Part shown: positions 52,954 through 61,009 of the stretch, piece after piece
How positions within the stretch are numbered: position 1 is the stretch's first letter
Layout of the letters: each line of letters opens with the position of its first letter
Made by a program: the position numbers and the translations under genes
DNA from: Maritalea sp049801075
Lineage (GTDB): Bacteria; Pseudomonadota; Alphaproteobacteria; Rhizobiales; Devosiaceae
NCBI RefSeq assembly: GCF_049801075.1
Contig: NZ_JBNAGG010000001.1
Location: forward strand, 62,001-126,000
Length of the DNA stretch: 64,000 bases
Reading direction: 5' to 3'
The notes under the pieces: generated by a model
What the model saw: the letters and a program-made list of their open reading frames with translations, nothing else
Databases searched by the model: none
Told to the model about the DNA's origin: nothing

Positions 52954-53703
52954 ATGCAACTAGCTTTTGTTATACCTGCCTACAATGAAGAGAAGCTGAT
53001 CGGCCGTTGCCTAGATTCCGTTGTGAAACGGGTGAAGCAATCTGGCGTTGAGTGCGAAATCATTGTGGTCAACAATGCTTCTAGCGATCGCACCAAGGAA
53101 ATCGCCGAGAGCTTTGAAGGCGTGACCGTTGTCGACGAGTTTGACAAGGGGTTGGTATATGCGCGCCGGGCAGGGTTCAATGCATCCACGGCGGAACTTG
53201 TCGCAAATATCGATGCAGACACTGAGTTGCCAGAAGGTTGGATTGAAACGGTTATCTCCAGCTTTGAAAAACAGCCCGAGCTTGTGGGCCTAAGTGGTCC
53301 ATATATTTATTATGATTTGTCGCTCTGGAACCAGTTCTTGGTGCGTTTGTTCTATGGCATTTCCTATCTCGTTTATTTGCTCAATCGGTTTGTGCTTAAA
53401 GTTGGGTCGATGATCCAAGGCGGTAATTTTGTTATTCGCCGCAGCGCCTGGCTGAAGGCTGGCGGGTATGACACATCTATTTCTTTCTATGGCGAAGATA
53501 CGGACATTGCTGTTCGCCTTTCCAAGGTTGGGCCTGTTAAATGGACTTTTAAACTGCCGATGCGGACATCAGGCCGTCGTTTGGCGGAAGAGGGGGTTTT
53601 CCAGACTGCCGGAACATATGTGCTGAATTTTTTCTGGGTTACGTTCCGCGGAAAGCCCGCGACCAAGTCCTACACGGATATTCGGCCAGAAGATAAAAAG
53701 TAA
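52954..53703 (+). CDS. Family 2 glycosyltransferase
   Basis: A 249-residue GT-A glycosyltransferase. MQLAFVIPAYNEEKLIGRCLDSV opens the nucleotide-sugar fold; IIVVNNASSDRTKEIAES, ANIDADTELPEGWIE (DxD-type metal site) and GGNFVIRRSAWLKAGGYDTSISFYGEDTDIAVRL follow. A hydrophobic stretch (FLVRLFYGISYLVYLLNRF) suggests membrane association. Donor and acceptor are unknown; a lipid or glycan precursor is likely. Start chosen by the GAAGGAG site; the open frame extends 72 codons upstream without family similarity. Confidence 0.9.
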   Translation: MQLAFVIPAYNEEKLIGRCLDSVVKRVKQSGVECEIIVVNNASSDRTKEIAESFEGVTVVDEFDKGLVYARRAGFNASTAELVANIDADTELPEGWIETVISSFEKQPELVGLSGPYIYYDLSLWNQFLVRLFYGISYLVYLLNRFVLKVGSMIQGGNFVIRRSAWLKAGGYDTSISFYGEDTDIAVRLSKVGPVKWTFKLPMRTSGRRLAEEGVFQTAGTYVLNFFWVTFRGKPATKSYTDIRPEDKK

Positions 53704-53737
53704 GCAAAATCAAAGCTGTAGTATTTCGGTAGTTTTC

Positions 53738-53765
53738 AGCCGCCTTATTTCAAGGCGGCTTTTTG
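53738..53765 (+). terminator. Terminator after the glycosyltransferase gene
   Basis: AGCCGCCTT (53738-53746) / AAGGCGGCT (53752-53760) with a 5-base loop, followed by TTTT. Confidence 0.92.
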
Positions 53766-53846
53766 CATTTTATTGGCCGGTTTCTGCTTGTTCCTTGCGC
53801 ATTTATGCCCACATCTTGGGTATGAAGCATCATAGGAGACCATGAA

Positions 53847-54227
53847 ATGGTTGATGAGAAGCGTAATAAATCTGGCGAACATAAAGGCAGCTGGGAAACA
53901 TTTACCGAAGAAATCGAAGTGGCCGGCCACAAGCTGGTGGAAGAAATCACGCGGCTGATTTCTGAGGGCAATGTGCGCAAATTGCGCGTTCGGTCGTCGA
54001 ACGACGATGTGATGATCGAAGTGCCGTTGACCGGCAGTGTTGTTGTTGGCGGCGTTGTGGTTTTGGCAGCGCCTTGGTTGGCCATTCTGGGTGGTCTCGC
54101 GGGCGTACTGGCCAAAGTGAAAATTGAAGTTGTACGCGATATCGAACCGGACGAAGGTAATGACGGTTTGGCTGATGATGACGTGTCAGCGGAAAAGCCC
54201 AAGAAGTCGAAGAAGAAAAAGAAGTAG
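53847..54227 (+). CDS. DUF4342 domain protein
   Basis: A 126-residue protein. SWETFTEEIEVAGHKLVEEITRLISEGNVRKLRVRSSNDDVMIEVPLTGSVVVGGVVVLAAPWLAILGGLAGVLAKVKIEVVRD is the DUF4342 domain, ending in a hydrophobic Gly/Ala segment that may insert in or lie on a membrane. An acidic stretch and a lysine tail (KPKKSKKKKK) follow. Function unknown. Confidence 0.85.
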   Translation: MVDEKRNKSGEHKGSWETFTEEIEVAGHKLVEEITRLISEGNVRKLRVRSSNDDVMIEVPLTGSVVVGGVVVLAAPWLAILGGLAGVLAKVKIEVVRDIEPDEGNDGLADDDVSAEKPKKSKKKKK

Positions 54228-54895
54228 TTTTGGCTTCTTCGGTTTGAGTTGCTAGTTCGTAGCTTTGGGGGTTGCATGGTTTTTACGCGCCGCCACCGGT
54301 CGCTGCGCTCACTCTTTTGTCCTCGCGCCGGACGGGCTGGCCCAGCACTCCCCGGCATTTTTCGTGCCGCCGCCGAATGTGCTCCCTTTTTGCATTTGCC
54401 GCGGACAGGCGGAAGTGCCTGACGCGCTTGCGCACTCAGGGGAAATAGTTTGCGGGGCACGAGGCAGATTCAGGCTCGCTATGTAGCGCAATAAATGAGA
54501 CCAAAACTGCCTCGCGCCAGCGGCGTTTTTCGCTCTCCTGTTTGGCTCGGGATGCTGACCCAATAGTCCCCATCCAATTGTGAGGATTGCCCTCGGTGTC
54601 GGGCGAAGCCAAAAAGGCGCGCGATGCGCCGCGTCCGGCCCATCAACCACTTCCTCCTTCATCTGTTTAGTGGCCGCCGCCGATTTCTCGGGGGGAACAG
54701 ATATACCCCGTTATCCGTCAATAACCGCATGGGGCAGAAGATTGGCCTATTTTACCACGGGTTTCGGGAACGGGGATAAGTTTGCGACGGTTTTTTTGCC
54801 TTGTTGCATCCTAAGATTATGAAATCATTTGCTTAATTTAGTAATTTCACTATCAAAAATGCTGCGATATACAATTTTAAATTGCATTTTTTGAC
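54228..54895. other. GC-rich gene-free region
   Basis: About 670 bases without a convincing gene. Open frames exist on both strands but are rich in Pro, Arg, Cys and Ser with no family pattern. From about 54265 to 54665 the DNA is markedly GC-rich compared with the flanking genes. It contains a long inverted repeat (54456-54518), listed separately. From about 54700 it becomes A/T-rich towards the terminator of the outer-membrane protein gene. Confidence 0.55.
54456..54518. repeat. Interrupted inverted repeat with inner palindrome
   Basis: Arms GGCACGAGGCAG (54456-54467) and CTGCCTCGCGCC (54507-54518) are complementary at 11 of 12 positions, the other being a G-T pair. The 39-base loop holds a second perfect palindrome, CGCTA-TG-TAGCG (54477-54488). 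No gene explains it. It may be an RNA structure, a site-specific recombination or mobile-element end, or one copy of a dispersed repeat. Confidence 0.5.
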
Positions 54896-54926
54896 AAAAA
54901 AATCCCCAGCAATTCGCCGGGGATTT
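54896..54926 (-). terminator. Terminator of the outer-membrane protein gene
   Basis: Read on the minus strand, AAATCCCC and GGGGATTT (54919-54926/54900-54907) form an 8-bp stem followed by a run of T residues (complement of seven A at 54896-54902). Confidence 0.88.
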
Positions 54927-54950
54927 GAACTTTGAATATATTGGCCTGTC

Positions 54951-55496
54951 TTAGAAGTGCCAAAGCAGAGAAGTGCCCACGCTTGGACCTGCGAAGCTGT
55001 TGCTGAGGCCTTCCCAATGTTTATATTCGATATCAATTGACATGTCGTCAGTAACGGCAAATTCAGTACCGATACCCAATGTGACATAGTCAGCACCGCC
55101 ATCATAGAGGTAATAACCGATACCGGTATAGATCAGCCAATCATCTGTAGCTAGATAACCTACACGGCCTTCAACACCGCCGCCAAAGCCGGAATCTGTT
55201 CCAGTTTCGACATCCCAGTATCCGCCAACCCAGGCCTCGGCGCCAAATAAAATTTGTTCGTGTGTGTAGTTGTAACCAATAATTGCGTCTATATATCCGT
55301 AGTTATCTACTGGACCGCCATCGGTGATTGCGTCAATTGAAAGACCAACGCCTGCGTAAAAGCCATCCCAATCGAAACCATCGTCTGCTGCGATTGTGGC
55401 GGGTTCTGAGTACATCACAGGGTCCGCGGCGTACGCAGCGCCTGTCATAAGAGCAATAGCTGACGCTGCAAGAATAGATTTTTTGAGCAAATTCAT
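54951..55496 (-). CDS. Small outer-membrane beta-barrel protein
   Basis: A 181-residue exported protein: signal peptide 1-23 (MNLLKKSILAASAIALMTGAAYA), then DPVMYSEPA and DWDGFYAGVGLS, the opening typical of Omp25/Omp31-like eight-stranded barrels in Rhizobiales. Alternating amphipathic strands follow (DWLIYTGIGYYLYDGG, VTLGIGTEFAVTDDMSIDIEYKH), ending with the aromatic terminus TSLLWHF needed for barrel insertion. The loops are strongly acidic, as in marine species. Function is probably structural. Confidence 0.88.
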   Translation of the reverse strand: MNLLKKSILAASAIALMTGAAYAADPVMYSEPATIAADDGFDWDGFYAGVGLSIDAITDGGPVDNYGYIDAIIGYNYTHEQILFGAEAWVGGYWDVETGTDSGFGGGVEGRVGYLATDDWLIYTGIGYYLYDGGADYVTLGIGTEFAVTDDMSIDIEYKHWEGLSNSFAGPSVGTSLLWHF

Positions 55497-55718
55497 TTCT
55501 TTTCCAATGTAAAATTTGAAACTGGTAATGGTTTAGTAGTTATAAATCGCAATTAAGTCAAGGTTTCGCCACATTTTTATCAAGAAATATCAATAACTTA
55601 AATATATGAATGTTTGAATATGACTGAATTCGCGGAAATATGTTGATTTAGTGTGCCGAGCTGATTTTCATGGTTCAAAAGCTCACTTTGACGTGTGGTC
55701 TCGGTATTAGGTGCTGTT

Positions 55719-55998
55719 ATGGCCTTAGATTATCAATGGCACACTGCTATTTCCTGTGTTTCAAGTGGGGCAGAGGGGGGACTTGGTGCGGTGGGTAGAG
55801 CATCGGGAAGGTGTTGTGGACGGCTTTACTCGCTCTTATCGCTTTAAGCGCCTTGTTTATTTTGAAGAGCATGACAGTATTTCAGCGGCAATTCAGCGTG
55901 AAAAGGCCATCAAAGGGTGGTCTCGACGGTGGAAAGTGGAATTGATCGAGTCGTTTAATGCCGAGTGGCGCGATTTGTTTGACGAGATTGCGGTTTAG
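55719..55998 (+). pseudogene. Remnant of a GIY-YIG endonuclease-like gene
   Basis: From a GTG at 55756, an 80-codon frame encodes DLVRWVEHREGVVDGFTRSYRFKRLVYFEEHDSISAAIQREKAIKGWSRRWKVELIESFNAEWRDLFDEI, the C-terminal two thirds of the UPF0213/YhbQ-like GIY-YIG family. The N-terminal strand with the GIY and YIG motifs is missing. Upstream in the same frame INGTL can be read after a TAG (55726-55728), and an ATG lies at 55719, so the start of the gene seems frameshifted and partly deleted. DLVRWVEHRE in place of the usual DLxRRVxEHRx also indicates damage. Probably inactive. Confidence 0.72.
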
Positions 55999-56301
55999 AG
56001 CGCCAGTTTTCTTCGATTAGGTGCTTTGTGGTTGTCCTCAAATGGATTGCAAGATCAAGTCTTGCAATGACGGCGGAGGTAGAAAGGGGCTTCGTAACAA
56101 CTATGGCGTCACGAGATCAGACGCTGAACGGGTTCTCTCCAACCCCACCGCCACCTGCCATCGTCACCCCAAGACTTGATCTTGGGGGCCATTTCACTTG
56201 TATTTAATGCAAAACACGAATGTTTTGGTTTGTGCTAAATTAGATCCTTGGGGCGCATCTGCGCGCTCGTCTCCTGCACGTTGGCCGCAAGTGTATTTTG
56301 T
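55999..56301. other. Gene-free region holding a repeat pair
   Basis: About 300 bases between the GIY-YIG remnant and the unrecognised minus-strand gene. It holds two palindromic repeat units in opposite orientation (56046-56068 and 56167-56187). No promoter or further gene was recognised. Confidence 0.5.
56043..56190. repeat. Inverted pair of palindromic REP-like elements
   Basis: Unit 1 has stem ATTGCAAGA (56046-56054) / TCTTGCAAT (56060-56068), loop TCAAG, followed by GACGGCGG. Unit 2, on the opposite strand, has stem CCCCAAGA (56167-56174) / TCTTGGGG (56180-56187), loop CTTGA, and after reverse complementing is followed by TGACGATGG. Both share the core CAAGATCAAGTCTTG and a nearby TGACG. 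This resembles the dispersed palindromic intergenic repeats of Alphaproteobacteria, which centre on a TCAAG-type loop. Confidence 0.68.
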
Positions 56302-57048
56302 TTATACCACCCTTTTTGCGATTAGAGATTTCGCATTTGGCTCGATCTGAATTTGCTCAAGTGCTGACGCTAGTTCTGCGCAACTCGCTAGTATTTCTTG
56401 CTTTAAGCGTTTGTCTGACTTAGATGCAAGGTGAAGTTTTTGTTCAAAAACGTCGTGAACGATGCAGAGATTCTTCGCTGCCGTTTCGTTTTTAATCGCG
56501 ATTTGGTCGGCATGCATATGAAGCAGGGTGCAATGAAGTTTCACTCTCTTTTGCCGCATTTGGTTTTCATTTCCATGTTTTGTGTTCCCTTTTCTTATCA
56601 GTGGAAAAAGCAAACCGATTTCTGCCGAGTTTGTTTTGTATTTGCGGAGTTTTATGCTTCCACTCGACTTCAAGATGAGGCCATTTAGGTTGTTTTTTCG
56701 CTCTGTCGAGTTAGCTTTTAGAAGACGATATTTTTCGACACGAGGAAAAATACGCGTAGAGGAGACCAAGTCGATAGCATCGATCTCGTCGAGTATGGCT
56801 GCCTCGGTGTTGTCATCGATGTTGTGAATTCGGGCTAAAAGACGACGTTTTGTTGCGCCAAGCGTGTTTTCGAAGTCTTGTGTCAAATAGTAATCTCGGA
56901 TCGGGTAGCGGATGTCACGGTATCTATCCAAATATGGAACATATTCGCCAACAATACTCTCTACTACCTTTGCGCGATTGTGGGCGCCCGAAGCCAAGAT
57001 ATAGTCGACTAGCTGCTTGTCTGTTGGGACAAAAGTTGGATTAGGCAT
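56302..57048 (-). CDS. Unrecognised protein
   Basis: A 248-residue protein with no family I recognise. MPNPTFVPTDKQLVDYILASGAHNRAKVVESIVGEYVPYLDRYRDIRYPIRDYYLTQDFENTLGATKRRLLARIHNIDDNTEAAILDEIDAIDLV is a plausible soluble helical domain; the rest is basic (RKNNLNGLILKSSGSIKLRKYK) then helical (VFEQKLHLASKSDKRLKQEILASCAELASALEQIQIEP). I start at the second ATG because the GGAG eight bases before it lies inside the codons that follow the first ATG. Codons look more A/T-rich than those of neighbours, which may indicate recent acquisition. Confidence 0.6.
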   Translation of the reverse strand: MPNPTFVPTDKQLVDYILASGAHNRAKVVESIVGEYVPYLDRYRDIRYPIRDYYLTQDFENTLGATKRRLLARIHNIDDNTEAAILDEIDAIDLVSSTRIFPRVEKYRLLKANSTERKNNLNGLILKSSGSIKLRKYKTNSAEIGLLFPLIRKGNTKHGNENQMRQKRVKLHCTLLHMHADQIAIKNETAAKNLCIVHDVFEQKLHLASKSDKRLKQEILASCAELASALEQIQIEPNAKSLIAKRVV

Positions 57049-57084
57049 TGGAAAAATCTCCATGTTTGCCGTTGGAATGCATCT

Positions 57085-57222
57085 AGCGTGTCGACAAACA
57101 GGAGTTTTTGCGATGTAATGAGAATCGCAAAAAGGGAGAGGTTTACCTGATTGCCCCGCGCCGCCAGATGATGGTTGATGCGCGGTCCCAAAACCGGAGT
57201 TGCAGCTCCGGTTTTGGTGTTT
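57085..57222 (+). ncRNA. Candidate small RNA with three hairpins and a terminator
   Basis: Reading the plus strand: a 10-bp perfect stem TTTTTGCGAT (57105-57114) / ATCGCAAAAA (57124-57133), a 6-bp stem CCGCGC (57156-57161) / GCGCGG (57180-57185), and a 12-bp perfect stem 57188-57199/57206-57217 followed by TGTTTTT. There is no reading frame in the region. No plus-strand gene lies upstream whose transcript would need this terminator, so an independent transcript starting near 57085 is the simplest reading. The 5' end is a guess. Alternatively the minus strand forms the leader of the gene at 57048. Confidence 0.45.
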
Positions 57223-57224
57223 TT
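57188..57224 (+). terminator. Strong plus-strand terminator
   Basis: Twelve-pair perfect stem CCAAAACCGGAG (57188-57199) / CTCCGGTTTTGG (57206-57217), loop TTGCAG, followed by TGTTTTT. The minus strand has no T-run, so it works in one direction only. Confidence 0.85.
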
Positions 57225-57275
57225 ACGTGTATTTTTCTTCCAAGTTTTCATATTCACGTTTTGTACTCTGTGTAA

Positions 57276-57307
57276 GAAAAAAAGCCCGAGCATTTCTGCC
57301 CGGGCTT
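57276..57307 (-). terminator. Terminator of nrdJ
   Basis: Read on the minus strand, AAGCCCG (complement of 57301-57307) and CGGGCTT (complement of 57282-57288) form a 7-bp stem with a 12-base loop followed by a T-run. It begins 10 bases after the nrdJ stop. Confidence 0.88.
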
Positions 57308-57316
57308 CGTTGTTTC

Positions 57317-60300
57317 TTAGCTACAGCCTGTGGTGCTTCCGCAGGTGTCACACTTCAAACAGGTGCCGTTGCGGACCAGAGTGAAGTTGGCGCATTCGGG
57401 GCAGCTTTCGCCTTCATAGCCTTTCATGCGCGCTTGGCTGCGTTGGACGTTGGTGTCCACTTTTGGGGCAGCGACGGGTTCTTCGATTTTGCCCAGTTCC
57501 TCAACTACCTCATTTTTGAGGGCCGTTGTGGCCTTCATCATGGTGGCGGCGCTGGTTTGCATGGCTTGCACCTTGTTGGTGGTGCTTGTGGTTTCGGTGG
57601 TGGACACGAGCATCAAAGTCTTGTCCTTCACGCGGCCACGGGTGAGGCCTTTGGACACAAACTGGTCCGCAGCAACGCCTTCGCTGTCGTCTGTGACGCT
57701 GGCGCCTTTGCCGGCACCGCTGTCTGGGGTGACATGGGCCAGATCAGAGCGATCCAGATAGGAAATGGCCAATTCGCGGAACACATAATCCAAGATGGAT
57801 GTTGCGCTCTTGATTGAGTCATTGCCTTGCACAAAGCCAGCTGGTTCGAACTTGGTGAAGACGAATGTCTCCACATATTCTTCAAGTGGCACACCATATT
57901 GCAGGCCAAGGGACACTGAGATCGCGAAATTGTTGATCAATGCGCGTAGGGTTGAACCTTCGCGGTTCATATCCAAGAAGATTTCGCCCAAGCGGCCATC
58001 TTCATATTCGCCCGTGCGCAAGAAGAGGGTGTGGCCGCCAACTTTGGCCTTTTGGGTGTAGCCCTTGCGGCGTGTTGGCAGTTTTTCCTGTTCGCGAACC
58101 CGCTCAACCACACGCTCGACAACACGTTCCGCCACTTTTTCAGCAATGGCAGCAGTGCGTTCAACTGGTGATTTTGCGATCAGCTCTTCTGTTGCGTCCA
58201 AGCCATCTTCGTCTTCCTCATCATCGGCAAGCAATTGCGCGTTCAAAGGCTGGCTGAGTTTTGAACCATCGCGGTACAACGCGTTGGCTTTCAAGGCGAG
58301 TTTCCAAGACAGCATGTAGCTTTCTTTACACTCTTCAACCGTTGCTGAGTTTGGCATGTTGATGGTTTTTGAAATTGCGCCAGAGATGAAAGGCTGTGCA
58401 GCCGCCATCATGCGGATATGGCTTTCAACGCTCAAGAAGCGCTTGCCGATCCGGCCACATGGGTTGGCACAATCGAACACATTATAGTGCTCTTCTTTCA
58501 GGTGCGGTGCTTTTTCAAGTGTCATGGCGCCACACACATGGATGTTGGCATCGTCGATTTCTTTTTTCGAGAAACCAAGCGCGGCGAGCATATCAAAGTT
58601 CATGTCGTTGAGCTGCTCGTCGGTCAGGCCAAGTGTGTCTTTACAGAACTCTTCGCCCAAGCTCCATTTGTTGAAGGCAAATTTAATGTCGAACGCGCTG
58701 CCGAGGCCTGCATTGATCGCTTCAACCTTCTCATCCGTGAAGCCTTTGGCTTTCAAAGTGGTCGGGTTGATGCCTGGGGCTTGGTTCAAATTGCCGTGGC
58801 CCACTGCGTAGACTTCGATCTCTGCGATCTGATCTTCTGAGTAGCCCAAGGTGCGCAACGCTTCTGGCACGGCGCGGTTGATGATTTTGAAGTAACCACC
58901 GCCGGCGAGCTTTTTGAACTTCACCAAAGCAAAGTCTGGCTCGATGCCTGTTGTGTCACAATCCATCACCAAACCGATGGTGCCTGTTGGGGCAATCACG
59001 GAAACCTGCGCATTGCGGTAGCCGTGCTTTTCGCCAAGTTTTAGCGCATTGTCCCATGCTTTTTTTGCGTGATCGACCAAGCGCGCATCAGGGCAATTGC
59101 CGTGATCCAACGGCACGGGGTTGATGGACAGCTTTTCATAGCCATTATCATTGCCATGGGCCGCATTGCGGTGGTTGCGGATAACGCGCAGCATGTGCTT
59201 TGCGTTTGGCTTGTAGCTTGGGAACGGGCCCAATTCTTTCGCCATTTCCGCAGATGTTGCGTAAGACACACCAGTCAAAATTGCGGTGATGGCACCGCCA
59301 ATGGCGCGGCCTTCGTCTGAGTCATAGCCGATGCCAGATGTCATCAACAGGCCGCCAATATTGGCATAGCCAAGACCCAAGGTGCGGAACTCATATGAAC
59401 GCTCTGCAATGGCTTTAGATGGGAATTGTGCCATCATCACAGAGATTTCCAACACAATGGTCCACAAGCGCACAGAATGTTCGAACGCGTCGATCATGAA
59501 CTCGCCATCTTTAGCGCGGAACTGAAGCAAGTTCAGCGAGGCCAAGTTACAGGCTGTGTCGTCCAAGAACATATATTCTGAACATGGGTTCGACGCGCGA
59601 ATGTCGCCAGATGCTGGGCAAGTGTGCCAGTCGTTAATGGTGGTGTGGTATTGAATGCCGGGATCGGCACAAGCCCAAGCGGCATAGCCCACACTGTCCC
59701 ACAAATCGCGGGCTTTAAGTGTTTTGGTTGGCTTTTGTGTGATGCGGCCAGTCAAATCCCAATCGCCATCATTTTCAACAGCATTCAAGAAGCCATCGGT
59801 TACGCGGATTGAGTTGTTTGAGTTTTGGCCTGCAACGGTCAAATATGCCTCTGAATCCCAGTCTGTGTCATATACAGGGAATTCGAGATCGGTATAGCCT
59901 TGCTGGGCGAATTGGATGACGCGCTGAATGTAGTTTTCGGGCACCAGCGCCTTTTTCGCTGCGCGCACTTCGCGCTTCAGGGCAGGGTTTTTCTGTACAT
60001 CAAAGCAATCATTGCCCGCGCCTTCGCAGTTTACGCAGGCGCGCATGATGGCTTTCATGTGCTTGGAAACAGTTTTTGACCCAGTGACGAGGGCAGCAAC
60101 CTTTTGCTCCTCTTTCACCTTCCAATTGATGTATTCTTCAATATCTGGGTGATCGATATCGACAACCACCATTTTCGCCGCACGGCGTGTGGTGCCGCCA
60201 GACTTGATGGCGCCCGCAGCACGGTCACCAATTTTCAAGAAAGACATCAAGCCAGAGGATTTGCCGCCGCCAGAAAGGCTTTCGCCTGCGCCGCGCACAT

Positions 60301-61009
60301 CAGAGAAGTTCGAACCTGTGCCTGAACCATATTTAAACAGACGGGCTTCACGAACCCAAAGATCCATAATGCCGCCATCGCTGACCAAATCGTCGCCAAC
60401 AGATTGAATAAAGCAAGCATGGGGCTGGGGGTGTTCATAAGCCGATGCCGAACGCACCAATTTGCCAGAGAACGGATCTACATAATGGTGTCCTTGGCCA
60501 GGGCCATCGATGCCATAGGCCCAATGCAGGCCAGTGTTGAACCATTGTGGGGAGTTGGGGGCACATTTTTGGGTGGCGAGCATATAGCAGAGCTCGTCAA
60601 AGAAAGCGCGGGCATCTTCTTCATCATCGAAGTAGCCGCCTTTCCAGCCCCAATAGGTCCAGGTGCCCGCCAAACGATCAAACACTTGGCGGCTATCAAC
60701 TTCAGAACCGAAACGCTCTTCTTCGGGCAGCTTTTCGAGTGCCTTTTCATCAGGCACAGAGCGCCACAGCCAAGAAGGTACGCTGTTCTCTTCAACCTTT
60801 TTCAGGACTTTGGCCACACCAGCTTTGCGGAAATATTTCTGGGCGATAATATCCGCCGCCACTTGTGACCAGCTGGCGGGCACATCAATATTGTCCAAAC
60901 GGAACACAATTGAACCGTCAGGATTTTTAATTTCGCTTGTGGCCTTGCGAAATTCGATGCCAGCATAGGCCGATTGGCCCTTTTTGGTATAGTGCCGCTT
61001 TATGCGCAT
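57317..61009 (-). CDS. nrdJ: Adenosylcobalamin-dependent (class II) ribonucleotide reductase
   Basis: A 1230-residue B12-dependent reductase making deoxyribonucleotides in one polypeptide, with or without oxygen. KCAPNSPQWFN (148-157, active-site Cys149), GTGSNFSDVRG, GGTTRRAAKMVVVDIDHPDIEEYI, NPCSEYMFLDDTACNLASLN (474-493, radical-site Asn/Cys/Glu), PTGTIGLVMDCDTTGIEP and a C-terminal cysteine cluster (CPEC...CLKCDTCGSTTGCS), the zinc ribbon and redox tail. A charged Val-Ala-Glu-Arg repeat (EKVAERVVERVVERVREQEK) precedes the C-terminal domain. The ATG has a GGGGGC site. No cobalamin riboswitch signature was found in the 500 bases upstream. Confidence 0.96.
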   Translation of the reverse strand: MRIKRHYTKKGQSAYAGIEFRKATSEIKNPDGSIVFRLDNIDVPASWSQVAADIIAQKYFRKAGVAKVLKKVEENSVPSWLWRSVPDEKALEKLPEEERFGSEVDSRQVFDRLAGTWTYWGWKGGYFDDEEDARAFFDELCYMLATQKCAPNSPQWFNTGLHWAYGIDGPGQGHHYVDPFSGKLVRSASAYEHPQPHACFIQSVGDDLVSDGGIMDLWVREARLFKYGSGTGSNFSDVRGAGESLSGGGKSSGLMSFLKIGDRAAGAIKSGGTTRRAAKMVVVDIDHPDIEEYINWKVKEEQKVAALVTGSKTVSKHMKAIMRACVNCEGAGNDCFDVQKNPALKREVRAAKKALVPENYIQRVIQFAQQGYTDLEFPVYDTDWDSEAYLTVAGQNSNNSIRVTDGFLNAVENDGDWDLTGRITQKPTKTLKARDLWDSVGYAAWACADPGIQYHTTINDWHTCPASGDIRASNPCSEYMFLDDTACNLASLNLLQFRAKDGEFMIDAFEHSVRLWTIVLEISVMMAQFPSKAIAERSYEFRTLGLGYANIGGLLMTSGIGYDSDEGRAIGGAITAILTGVSYATSAEMAKELGPFPSYKPNAKHMLRVIRNHRNAAHGNDNGYEKLSINPVPLDHGNCPDARLVDHAKKAWDNALKLGEKHGYRNAQVSVIAPTGTIGLVMDCDTTGIEPDFALVKFKKLAGGGYFKIINRAVPEALRTLGYSEDQIAEIEVYAVGHGNLNQAPGINPTTLKAKGFTDEKVEAINAGLGSAFDIKFAFNKWSLGEEFCKDTLGLTDEQLNDMNFDMLAALGFSKKEIDDANIHVCGAMTLEKAPHLKEEHYNVFDCANPCGRIGKRFLSVESHIRMMAAAQPFISGAISKTINMPNSATVEECKESYMLSWKLALKANALYRDGSKLSQPLNAQLLADDEEDEDGLDATEELIAKSPVERTAAIAEKVAERVVERVVERVREQEKLPTRRKGYTQKAKVGGHTLFLRTGEYEDGRLGEIFLDMNREGSTLRALINNFAISVSLGLQYGVPLEEYVETFVFTKFEPAGFVQGNDSIKSATSILDYVFRELAISYLDRSDLAHVTPDSGAGKGASVTDDSEGVAADQFVSKGLTRGRVKDKTLMLVSTTETTSTTNKVQAMQTSAATMMKATTALKNEVVEELGKIEEPVAAPKVDTNVQRSQARMKGYEGESCPECANFTLVRNGTCLKCDTCGSTTGCS

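Noticed and set aside
54309..54662. Open frames of 117 and 73 codons on both strands of the GC-rich region.
   Set aside because: Composition is typical of random translation of GC-rich DNA (Pro, Arg, Cys, Ser), with no ribosome-binding site or family similarity.
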